Shown here piece by piece: positions 1-10,771 of a stretch of 64,000 nucleotides of DNA (its first letter is position 1; every line of letters begins with the position of its first letter). A program made the position numbers and the translations under genes. Below the pieces are notes generated by a model that saw nothing but the letters and a program-made list of their open reading frames with translations, made no database searches and was not told the origin of the DNA. This DNA comes from Gyromitra esculenta (Eukaryota > Ascomycota > Pezizomycetes > Pezizales > Discinaceae): assembly GCA_038503075.1 (NCBI GenBank), contig JBCAML010000021.1:1178001-1242000 (forward strand), in the 5' to 3' direction.

Positions 1-1020
1 GTCGCTCACTACTCTTATCACTATACTTTTCGTGAAGTTGGTGGAGTTTCGAGGGGGGGGTGATGAGGGCTGTGGTTCACGCACAGTTTTATTTTTCGCC
101 TAATGATGACAAAACTATCAAAAGCCAAATATGAATTACGTCAACCTTGCTCTCTTCTTTGCGGCTCGCTTTAGGGTGGGTACGTGAAGAAGGAGTCTAT
201 GGTTGATGATGATCACAAAAAATTGAGAGCTATAAAAATTGATCTGAAGGCACTTTCCTTGACAGATAGATAGATATATCATTCTCGCGGCACTTTCCTT
301 GGTTTCGTTTGCACTATTTCTTAGTTCTAGCTTAGCAGTCAATATTACTGGATCTCGGCTTGCGTCCATCATATTACATTTGTTGGTACAGTGTGGTATT
401 CGGTCTGAATAACACCCTCACTATTCTTAACGGCCTTACACAATGTCCTTTCTTCCTACATAGGGCAAGGGTTAGGTTTACCACCCAGCAAAATACAAAT
501 TTCAATATCGCTTCGAATTTGTATCTTTTTAAACCTAGCTATCCCTAATCAAGAATCTCGCAACATAGTTAAACCAAAACTAAATCCCCCATTCACTCCG
601 TCTCTCTTGTCACTTCACTTTCTACTTCTACACGTTGTAGTTTGAGCATTCTTGAAACCGCCAACACGCCTCACAAAACCCACCAGCACCCTTCGATCAG
701 TACACTCATTTTGATCAACAGTAACAACATAAAACAGGGCCGAAAATCGCGAGGACATAACCAACCCAAACCGAAATTACTCCTCACCTCCTACTCTGTA
801 AATGGATAAATGAATAGCCTCTTCATTCACGAAACGAATATGTTTCAGGAGGATATTCCTTTTGCTCTTTCGATGAAGTATGGATCAAAGAACAGAAATC
901 GAAGAAACATGGGAGGCTACTGATGCGGAGGTAGAGTAGATAGAGTATACCATGCTAGCTAGACTCGGGATTACGGCGCTGCGGCGACAAAAGGGCAAAA
1001 TGCCTGCATGCGGTGACTGT

Positions 1021-1059
<39 letters not shown>

Positions 1060-1551
1060 ATTTCATTTACGCATCCAACCCTTGGGTTATGGCGATTGCG
1101 GTGACTGTTAGCTCGAGGGAAGATTATTTAAATTTGAACAACATGGCCGGTTAAGTGCGGAATTGCGATTGTGGGTTCTGGCTAGCTGGAGATACTTGAT
1201 AGGTATTCCTGAGTTTTTAGGGTTTTTATAAGGGCATGTTGTTATCTAGCTGGGCTGTTTTTAAATATTGGGGGTGAGGTATCTGGGGGGGTAAGGTCAC
1301 GGGTATATCTAGAATCTGTTTTAAAGGTGCAATGCATTTTGTGCCATATTTGCATCTTACATATGGTTAGATTTAACTAGACGTGCCTACTGTTGGGTCT
1401 ACTGGTCATCGATGCGGTGATTGCCAGGATGTCAACTAGGGAGCGTATACGCTATATCTAAAGTGAAAGATAAGAACTGGTCCTCAGTAATTTTAATATG
1501 CATATATCGTAAGAGTTTGTAGTAATACATGTAGTTCCTTCGATCTTTCGG
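1..1551. other. Non-coding, no gene seen
   Basis: No open frame here has a convincing protein-like composition or splice structure. The stretch holds a perfect TAG trinucleotide microsatellite at about 1020-1059 and otherwise AT-rich unique-looking DNA. Short open frames at 136-548 look random. Confidence 0.6.
1020..1059. repeat. (TAG)n microsatellite
   Basis: About a dozen uninterrupted TAG units in otherwise non-repetitive DNA. Confidence 0.9.
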
Positions 1552-1790
1552 TGTTGTGATATTGGGGCACATAGAGAGGAATAGAAGCCTCGATTGCTTT
1601 GCTCGATTGCTTGTTTGTTGGAGGTGAGCATACAGCCTTTATCTAAATAGCGCTCTCTCGGGTGCCCAAATGCCCGTGTGCTCGGGTACTTGTTTCTCGA
1701 TTATTTCCGACTCTGAAGCCACGCCGCGTATTAGGAAGCTTCTCCAACATTCGGTACAAGTGGTTTCTGCGAGTGATAAGATATGATGTC
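1552..1790 (+). mobile_element. LTR-like relic, copy A
   Basis: Starts with TGTTGTGATATTGGGGC and runs in parallel with the copy at 14902-15196: both share TATTGGGGC, ATAGAAG, CTCGATT, TATCTAAATAG, CTCTCGGGTGCCCAA, CTCCGAAGCC-like and GGAAGCTTCTCCAACA segments in the same order and orientation. The TGTTG start is typical of long terminal repeats. The right end is not preserved here, similarity fades after about 1770. No internal retrotransposon coding sequence is next to it, so it is at best a solo LTR remnant. Confidence 0.5.
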
Positions 1791-2108
1791 TTGGCAGCAG
1801 CATATGTTCCTGGGAATAGGTTTGGTATTTACGGAGAATAGCATTCATTTAACACGACAAGCACTAGAAAATCAACAATAGAGAAGCTTAAGGGGCTAAC
1901 CAAATCACTTGAAAGCGATGCGTGGGGTCTCGGCGGGGTAGCTAGGTCAAATTGGTAAGTCGCAATGGTGTTGGGTTTCAACTTTGTAGCAATTCGGACT
2001 GGTTGGAATTTTGGATAGAGATGTACCAACTTCGGTACGATGGTTTCGCATAAATCAGTCTCAAATTAGAGAGAGCTTTTATACATGTTTCGCCCCACCT
2101 TAGACCTA

Positions 2109-2231
2109 TCCCATAGACTGTTAAAGCTGACCCCCCTGTCGAGAGAGTCGCTTTTATTGGGTAGATTTCAGTTGACTCCAAGCTGAGCCACAGTTATACA
2201 GGGGGTCAGCATTTTTTAACAGTCTACGGGA
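2109..2231. mobile_element. Foldback MITE with TA flanks (MITE-1)
   Basis: A 123-bp element with imperfect terminal inverted repeats of about 30 bp. The left arm begins TCCCATAGACTGTTAAA and the right arm, read on the opposite strand, begins TCCCGTAGACTGTTAAA; both continue into GCTGACCCCC. A TA dinucleotide sits on each side (2107-2108, 2232-2233), the target duplication expected of Tc1/mariner/pogo-class transposons. No coding capacity. Confidence 0.8.
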
Positions 2232-2233
2232 TA

Positions 2234-3135
2234 GCCAATTTCGCTATACTACAACGTCAAAAAGTAATAAATACTTGCTCGCATTCGCACAGTCTACACC
2301 TTACAGCTACTTCCTTACAGCGAAAGCCACTCTTGATTACTCCCATATATTTAATTTTAGCTTGATCCAACCCTATCACGTACACTCTTACTCTGTCGAT
2401 CAATTTGAACTTCTCTAGCGTATTTCACGAGATATTCATGAGAGCGGTAATTACGCCTTATCGATTACGTATACCTCCAAAGACAATCCTAGCCCGGAAG
2501 AATCCGCTGACTCAAATGTTGATCATAACTGTTATCCTATAGGTGGCTTCTGACCCCGGTTTTTTGTTCGCAATAACTTATCTGCTTGCAAAGAGTATGT
2601 TTGTTTGTGGCACTGGCCTCCTAACCCCACATCGTCGGCTGATGGAATGACGATATCCTCAAAACCAACCTGTTTCTTACACGTAAGATATCTTTCATTA
2701 GTATTACTAAAATCCACAATCTATAGTATATGAACCCCTTTAGCTGCAAGACTTTTAGAAAAAAACCAAATTAGGCTCGACCTGCTTCTATAAATTTACA
2801 TCAAGGCTCTGCAGTTCTCTCGGTTACCAAGAAACACGAACTGTGCATTATTTACACATCTCCAAGCGCTCTATCTATCGATATCTAACATGAGATACAA
2901 TCAAATTACCGATCGCCCGATCAAACTCTTTATCTATCAGGAAGTAGAAACGTAGATGCAAAGACTCGGACAAGTGTTGATTATGGCTTCTCCAGATACA
3001 TTATTTCAGTTCCTTGTGCCTCCCCAATGTAAACAATCCTATTGTGGGCTCTCTCACGAGTTCTGAAGGATCGATTCGAGCTCGAGCTCTCAATAATGTT
3101 CATATACACCTACATATACTTATCGAGAGTACATT
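2234..3135. other. Non-coding, no gene seen
   Basis: AT-rich sequence with only short open frames and no recognisable domain, RNA or repeat. Confidence 0.5.
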
Positions 3136-3480
3136 TATTTCCCTAAACGAAGTGAAGCGTTAAGGGGAAAGGAAAGGATCAATCTCGATGCTGATTGGTC
3201 GATTGATCTAACCTCAGAGAAGATCCCTAATCCAATATCATGACTTTCGACTTCAAGAGCATTGTGTAGGGCACCACCGCGAAGCCGTGGCCATAAGAGC
3301 GAGTTAGAAGGGATTGAGCGCCGCGAAGCATGGTGAGGTCCCGACTACGAGCTTTTCACAGGTTTAGAACTCAAATTTTTAGTGCCCTGGGTACGTAGGG
3401 TACGGTTCTTCGTTCAGGGCATACGACCCCCTACAGGGTAGCGAGGCTGGGTCTCTGAGGCATATCATCAAATAACGGAT
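3136..3480 (+). repeat. Dispersed repeat, copy 1
   Basis: Collinear with 60701-61085 in the same orientation. Shared landmarks in order are CCCTAA...GTGAAG, AATCTCGATG, TGATC-ATTGA, GGGCAC/GCACTTTGTAGAGCGCC-like, GTGGCCAT, GTCTCGACT/GTCCCGACT, CTTTTCACA/CTCTTCACA, and GGTTCTTCGTTCAGGGCA, the best-conserved word. The copies differ at many sites, mostly transitions, plus small indels. No element class can be assigned from the sequence. Confidence 0.7.
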
Positions 3481-3489
3481 CACTGAGGG

Positions 3490-4389
3490 CTGTCTCTAGT
3501 TTATAATCACCTACAGGAAAAAGCACCTAAAGAATAATGGTTTGTTGAGGCGCGGGTTCGTTCTACATAGTCTGTGGATTTTTGAAGACCTAAAAGGGCC
3601 ACTATTTTTAGGCCAAAATCTTGGCATACATAGCCAACCAGAATGATATTAACAAAGCTCTACAAGACTTTATAAGGCGTAGCGGTAAGTGGCTATGACG
3701 AACTGGAGCCTTGCTTAAATGTAATTAGTGACATTCTAAGATATACCTATAGCGTGATCAAATATACGTAGAGAACATTTCATCAACTATCATTCTTGAA
3801 ACCTATCTGAGTATCAATGTTAGTATTGACTCTATAGCTCCTAAATCTCAACGGTCCTAGAAATAGGAGGATTTGAGATCTCGGTATGTTTTTTCCAGTC
3901 CTTCCAGTTTCCAAAGGCCCGGCGCTGGCAGTTGTGGAAGTAATGATTTTAATACCTACACAGATAACCCTATTAAGTACTCCAAGACTGAACTAAATAT
4001 TCTGTTTCTAAGTTCTCGGGGACTTTTCGTCATTTAAATTTTAATCTTCTTACGTACTAAGGTAAAGACTGAAGAATGATTGAAAATAAAAATTCCCAGT
4101 TATGCGGGATATTTAGAACAAAAGTGAACGCTAACGCCATGAAGTCTCTCCGTCAGTGCAACAAAAAAACCCTGAATAACGCCTCGAACTATTTTGTCCA
4201 CTGATCTCTATCCCATCCATGACTAGCTGAGGGGGATAATACAAAGAAGGGAGAAAGGCTGTTGCTTCGGAATTACGGTGATCAGCTTCTATGATTCGTC
4301 GGGTGGTAGGTTCAGCGCAGAATTGAGAAGGAATGCTGCGACGCTGGGATGTTTCTCCGTAGTATCCAAGGTGTAAAATTGCAGGCAAC
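3490..4389. other. 3' flank of the first kinase-ANK copy, no gene seen
   Basis: AT-rich DNA downstream of the stop codon at 4390. No ANK-like coding continues here and no other feature is recognisable. Confidence 0.5.
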
Positions 4390-7292
4390 TTATATCACCA
4401 TCTCGGCCAAAAGAAGTTTAACTATATCGAGATGCCCATGAAATGCAGCTAGTTCTAACGCTGTTGAACCGCCTATAGATCCCTTTGCGGTTACATCGGC
4501 ACCACGCTTCAGAAGTAGTTTCACAAGTTCGGTATGCCCTTTCTCTGCAGCTGCCTGTAGTGCTGTCCGGCCGTGAGAGATAGCTGGCGAATCATTGACA
4601 ATTGCCTTGTGATCTAAGAGAAGTTCGACTGTCTCGATGCTCCCATGCTCTGCTGCTGCCTGTAGTGCTCTTCTGCCGTCGTTCTTGGCTGGTTTGGCGT
4701 TTACTTTGGCTCCATTTTCCAAGAGAAATCTAACCACATCGACATGCCCGTGTTCCGCCGCTGCCTGAAGTGCTGTGCAGCCTCCATTGGAACGTGTTGA
4801 TTTGGAATTAATATTGCCACCGTTATCAAATATTACCTTTATTATATCTAGGATTCCACCACCTGCCGCTGCCTGTATTGCGGTTCTGCCGCAGTCTGGG
4901 GCTGGCCTAGCGTTGACATCCGCTCCGCGTTTTATGAGTAGTTTCACTATATCAAGGCTCTCTCCCTCTGCTGCAGCCTGCAAAACTGTCCGCCCATTGT
5001 CCGCCGGCTCCGCATTGAGATCTGCTCCATTATCCAAAAGCAGTTTCACTAGGTCCAAATGCCCTCTCCTTCCTGTGACCTGCAAAACTGTCCAATCGCT
5101 GCCGTCAGGTAGCTTGACGTTGGCGTCTGCCCCTCGTTCAAGAAGTAGTTTCACTACACCAAGGTGCCCATTCTCTACTGCGGCGTGAAATGCTGCCGAG
5201 TAGCCGGTATTGACATCGGCGTCGTGGTTCAGGAGTAGATTGACTATACCAAAGTGACCGTTGCTGGCCGCTGCCTCTAATGCTGTCACGCCATGCTCGC
5301 GGGCTGCTTCACCATTAACATCGGCTTTGTTCTTCAGAAGCAACGCCACTGTATCAGACTGCCCATATTCCGCTGCTGCTTGTAGTGCTGTCCGACCGTC
5401 TTCATAGCCCGCCCCCGCGTTGACATCAGCCCCACTATCCAAGAGCAATTCGACCATCTCAATATCCCCTCTACCGGCAGCTTCCTGTAATGCTGTCAGA
5501 CCGCACCTCTGGGCTGGTTTGGCATTGATGTCCGCTCCCTTCCTTAAGAGAAATTTTACCATCGCAAGGTCTCCGACCTGTGCTGCGCCTTGTAATGCTG
5601 TTAAGCCATTATGCCCCGCCTCCGCATTGATATCTGCGTTTCTGCTCAATAGGAGCTGAACGATATCAAAGTGGCCACCCAAGGCCGCTGCCTGCAATAC
5701 CGTTAGGCAACACTTGGTAAACTGTCGAGCGTTGGCATTCGCCCCGGCGTCCAATAGCAACTCTACCACCTCAAGGTGGCCATTTTCTGCCGCAGCGTGT
5801 AGCGATGTGCATCCGTCTTCTCTAAAATCGATGTTGTCAAGCCTCTCAAACAATGCTTCGATAATGGTGAGGTTTCCGGTTTTCGCAGCGGAATAGTGTA
5901 GGCCTTCGATATCTCCTACTATCGAAGACAACAGACAGCTCGCGATATCCACACAGTCACCCTTTTTTGCGAGACCGCTTGTTGTTTCCGGACTAATATC
6001 CACACCTAGACATCGAAATTGCTGACATAAAAAGTCGTTGGATTGTGCTAGCCATGGACTCTTCAGAGCGTCTGTTGCAATCACTCAAATATTAAAATCA
6101 ATAAATAACATTTGACTGACAAGAGATTTCCCACTCCCGTTCACTCCATTTTTAAGCAAGGCCTCGTCCGGCAGTTTACCACCTTGACAGTAAAGGTAAA
6201 GCAACTGGTTGTCAATGACAGGTACCGCTGTCCGTGCACTCTGCTCGGAAGAATTGTCGTCTTTTTCAACAAAGGGTAGCTCCGAAGTTAACATCTGGTA
6301 CAAAACCATTCCTAGCGCCCACACATCGACAGCTTTAGTGTAGTATTCTGTCGTTTTAAGCGCCAATGGGAGAAACCCTCGTTGTTCCGGAGCTTGGTAT
6401 AGCTGTGTTCCGATATTGGATTTTAATTTAGTTCCAATTGCATATTTCGAGACGCCGAAATCGGCAATCTTTACCAAATGGGAGAGATGGAGGCTATTAA
6501 GATATTCTATGTAGCTGTTAGCATTAATCAAGTATCTCAGATAGGTCACTGGGAGGATTAACGCCAGATCAATTCTCGGCCACTAAGCAGAAGTTGAGGA
6601 AGAGAAACAAGAACTGAGCATTAATTTGATAGAACTCAGGTGTTCTTTTCCATCATCTGTGCCTTCGAGAACTGACCAAGCGTCAAACTCTCATTTTTTT
6701 GCTTCGAGCTGGGTCTAACCTTTGGCTTCAAATCACGGTGACAGATTTCTCGGCCATGTAGCACCTCAAGCCCCTCCAAAAATTATGTTGTAATCTCCCT
6801 AGCCTCTGCCTTTACTTCCGGCCAATTCGTCTGGATATATCGCCCCAAATCGCCATGGTTAATGTACTCCATCGCAACGAAGATGAAGCTCTCGTCTTCG
6901 AACCAACCGAGAAATTCGACGAACAAATCCGAGTGCTAACTCACTTATCAGCTACCCGTGCGTCTACAAGACATCCCAGGGAAATTTACGTCTCCCACAG
7001 CTGCAAGTAGTTCCAACTCACGTGTGAAACCGATCCCGAGATGTTTTAGCTGTGTTTTATGTATGTCTTTGATCGCTCTTAACTCTCCGGATTCTACTTC
7101 CTTCTCGCACCATACTTGTCCAAACCCCCCAAAACCAAATTTTTTGCTTCTTTTCCATGTCGTTTTAATTTCTATCCTGCGTTGCTTCTGAGCGAGATTC
7201 GATTTGTAGGATGTGTGAGCGACGGTCTTGGCATCTTTATCGAACACTGTCTGAAGTCTGTATCGAGCAAGTTTGTTGACTTTGTCCTCCAT
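4390..7292 (-). pseudogene. Kinase-ankyrin pseudogene, array copy 1
   Basis: Three-exon layout like the intact copy at 20566-23128: exon 1 7292-6990 (N-terminus, glycine loop GFGGFGQVW, AIK lysine), exon 2 6935-6720 (216 nt, ending at CHRDLKPK), exon 3 from 6506. The kinase domain is broken three times: TAA at 6783-6785 where relatives have Gln, a 1-nt deletion near 6474 just before KIADFG, and TGA at 6085-6087 where relatives have Arg. Both stops fit C-to-T changes (CAA to TAA, CGA to TGA). The ANK part (6084-4390) is open for 564 codons and carries 14 clear repeats plus one degenerate unit, with consensus GRTALQAAAEGGH. The full kinase cannot be made, but a separate ANK protein remains possible. 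Confidence 0.85.
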
Positions 7293-8639
7293 TTGTGATG
7301 AGCGGCAGTTTGGGGAGTGGAAATGCTGATGCAGAAGTAGTAATTAGTAGTTAAGAAAAAGCTTGAGGTTTTTTTTATAGCCGAACATAAAATCGCGGGG
7401 CTGCATCTTACATAAAACTTGCTAGACTCTTCTGATTAATTATTCTCTTGTTGCGGCTCCGCTTCAGCTGAACTGGATGCATTGTAGAAGCACATAAGCA
7501 TCCAGGGCTCGACCATTGAGAGGTTCGCCCTCTGTCAGGTGGCTATGTCACAAGGTAGAACTGGGTTGGGTTCTGGCAGCATGCTGCGGGGAACTGGCCT
7601 GGATTAGCCAGTTCTAAATCGACCTTATCAATTTTTGGAAAAATGCTGATCCAGCTGCTTAACAGAAACTAACAACGTAGATGTTTAGAATAGTCACTGA
7701 CGTGAGGATACTAGACTTAGGACAGGCGTTCCTGTCAGACGGTAATGCTAATTACAAGCCACGATATTCACTACGCATACACTGCCAAAAGCCTCGAAAG
7801 TGCTAGCTGTATAGATGTATAATGGCAGAATACTGTCTAGTATTCTAGTGATATGATCACTCTGAGTGAGAATCTCGGGCCGCAGGAGAGGGTTTTTCCC
7901 GGAGTCGTTGGGCTTAAAACAGGACTGGCATCGAGTGACACCCTGTGTTGAGGTTGGGTGTCACAACTCAATCGTCATTCGCCCCTATTTGAGAGAGGCT
8001 TACTTCCTGGATTAGTTCCCTCTCAGATGTTTGCGCGCGGCACACACATGCAATGCGGGGTGCGACTATTCTTGTATTTTTAAACACAGCAATTAGATTA
8101 TTGAAATAGAAAGAAGAAAAAAACTCCGGGTTGGGGCGGCCGGCCGGCCAGGGCTAGGGTTATATCTACATTGACTCAGGAAACGACTGTCAGCCGCAGC
8201 ATAGGCCACGTTGTTCAAAGCCTGCAATTATCATTTTCACTAATTTGCGCGGTACTGGTCAGTAAAACTTTGTGGACTTGAGGGACGTGGAGGTCGACAC
8301 GTGCGTGTTGATGTGGTGGGGATTGAGGGTGGTGCTGTGGTGGGATCGATGGGTTGTTGGTAAGGTTGTCGTTGCGCACAAACCTCTGATCTCGATGGGT
8401 GCGTCTCGTAAAGGCCTTGGGTGAGGCGTCGGGGTTTATTTCCAAGGTTAGGACCATGAATGCAAGCTTCTCTCTATTGCGGCAGGCAATGGTCTGAACA
8501 AACGGCTTAGGAACTCTACACCTGTTTGGCTGACTTAGTTTTCCCGCAGAGTTTCTGTAGAGAACGTTGGGGATGCATTACAGTAGCTGCAAAAATGTTT
8601 CATATTCATTGCGGGATGGATACTAGTTGTCGTATTCGT
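7293..8639. other. Intergenic, no gene seen
   Basis: Between array copy 1 and the kinase relic. It holds a strong 9-bp hairpin (GTGACACCC...GGGTGTCAC, 7938-7967) and a GGCCGGCC run near 8140. The minus-strand open frame at 8215-8457 has no recognisable motif and is probably chance. Confidence 0.5.
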
Positions 8640-9695
8640 TTGCAGCCCCGAGAAAGTATCTTATATAGCATCCACTTTCGAGAAATGAGATCTCTGAGCT
8701 CAATATTTTGTGCACAAGGATAGCCAGGGCCCACAAATCGACAACCTTGGTATGGAACCGCGTTCCTTCAAACCCTCATGGTAAAACCCTTAGCTACCCT
8801 GGGGCCTTATAGTGCTCCATACAACCGCTTGTTTTCAAATGACTGTTGGTCTCATGTTTCGAGATACCAAAGTCGGTAATCTTAATCCATACCGGGAAAA
8901 CGGAAGCAATAAGGATATTCTAACAACGATCTTAGATCTTAGTATTAACTCCTGGAGGTACAACTGACACGATGTCAATTTACATACCTATGGCTTTAAG
9001 GCGCGATGGCATATCTCTTGCTCATGAAGTATCACCAGTCCTTCTAAAATCCGACCCGTAATTTCTCTAGCCTCTGATTTGGCCTTTGGCCTTTGGCCTA
9101 CAGTTTTTAATATACCAGCTTAGGTCGCCGTTTTAGATATACTCTGGAGCAAAGTTGACGAAATTTCTGTCCTCAAACCAGCCAAGAAACAGGATGAAGA
9201 GGTCTGGATGCTTAGTTATAGTTAGTGTAAGCCTAAGATGTAACAATTTTTCCCCTTCTACTGTGAAGCATAACAATATCCTAAACACGAACATAGGTGC
9301 ATGGGTTGCGGTTCTGTACGGATTCCCCCACTCGCACCCCTCAGTTCCACCAGTTCTGTAACCGGTCACGTGGGTTCAATGTACCTATTGAATTAATAAA
9401 TAAATAATATCCGCTCCACCAACGCCTCTAGTTCACGTTCACAGCCAATCTTCCGAGCACCCATAACTGTTCGAGGCAAAATTTTGACAGCCCTCCGTTC
9501 CTTACCTTCCCCCTTTTCGCGCCATAGGTACTTCTCCAACATCCTCCAGCGCCAAACCTAACCTCTCGTTCCCAAGCCTTCTCTGCCTAGTCGCAAAGTC
9601 TGCCTTGCACACTAACTACGTGGACAACTTTATCCTCGTGGAATACCATTTGAAGTTTATATCGATTTAGCTTTTCCGTAGAAACCACGGGTTGA
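8640..9695 (-). pseudogene. Heavily decayed kinase relic, array copy
   Basis: Reading the minus strand across several frames recovers the same kinase as the neighbouring copies: TEKLNRYKLQ near 9690, a WEREV-FGAGG glycine-loop remnant, RRAVKIL with RELEAL near 9440, LFLGWFEDR at about 9190, then KITDFGISKHET and DLWALA near 8850-8740. Stops and frameshifts lie between nearly all segments. No ANK repeats follow; similarity ends in a remnant of the HEILTSEIPFL segment near 8640. It is older or faster-decaying than copies 1-3. Confidence 0.75.
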
Positions 9696-9699
9696 TGGC

Positions 9700-10771
9700 G
9701 TTGTGGGATCGATAAGGGGAAGTTATGATGGGGTTGAAGTTAGACCGGACAATCGCACTAATAATAAGCCTCATATATCACCAGTCTCCAATCGTCAATT
9801 ACCTTGATTGGACCAGGACCATGACTTGGGACTGCAACGTAAATCGTGGCGAGGCAATTTCCAAAACAGCACTCTGGCCACAAGTCCATATAATGCACTG
9901 TAAGTCAGTAGACTGGCTGGGCCCGGATGCCTTTGACCTACTATCAACTTATATTTGCCATCCAGTTTACTAGTAATGATTGCTGATGCTTCCGTAATTG
10001 GGGTTAGGGTTCGCACACAAATTTGTGCTAACCATAAATGGTAACGAAATCAACGTTCTGCAGGCGACCCCTCTGTTTCGAGCTCTAACATTTGGGGCGT
10101 TTGGGTTACTTGCTACCGTAACTCAAGCAGATAAATCAAGTATCGAATATGAAAACGAAGTAAGGAAACAGATTTTACAGAAGCTCTTGCGGGCGTGGAG
10201 GACAAAAATAAATTTAAAATAGTTTAGCCTAATAGTTACACCAGTCCAAATTTGCGCTCGATTTATCAACTGCATGTATGCAGCTCAACTTCCCTATAAG
10301 AGCTTGCTCTGGTCTAAATTCAATACCCATAGAGCAGATACCTCAACATACTAGCCGTCTGATACCCGTGAATACAAATCTAATCTATTAAGGATACCTT
10401 ATAGAGCGACTACCCCCACAAAGCAAACCCTTATAGGGCGACCTAGCTGTACTTCTATTAGTCTAAAGAATACGCCGAGGGAACAGCTATATTATCCGTA
10501 ACTTCCATTTCCATTTCCCAAAAATTACAGCCTCAATCTCCAAACAGGAATTGTATAACACCTCGCCAAAATAGCTCGTCTTTCAAACAACAACTGATAT
10601 ATATAGATTAAAGTAACTCTCGGGTTTGGCTGAATTGCACTCTAGTGATTAGAATCAGGTGTGTAGAGCCTGCGCTAGTAACTCGTAGGTATTTGCGTTA
10701 CTATTTTGGGGCATTATCGTTTAACTGATTTCTGCCAACCTCCATCAGCTCCCATCAATTTATTGCCAATT
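9700..10771. other. Intergenic, no gene seen
   Basis: AT-rich, with plus-strand open frames of 74-82 codons at 9725-10222 that show no recognisable domain. It separates the kinase relic from the C-terminal end of array copy 2. Confidence 0.45.

Noticed and set aside
4775..5188. Plus-strand open frames opposite ankyrin coding (also 12129-13197, 17522-17875, 20795-21502)
   Set aside because: Regular antisense frames generated by the repeated ANK codons; their composition is Ala/Pro/Ser with the same period.
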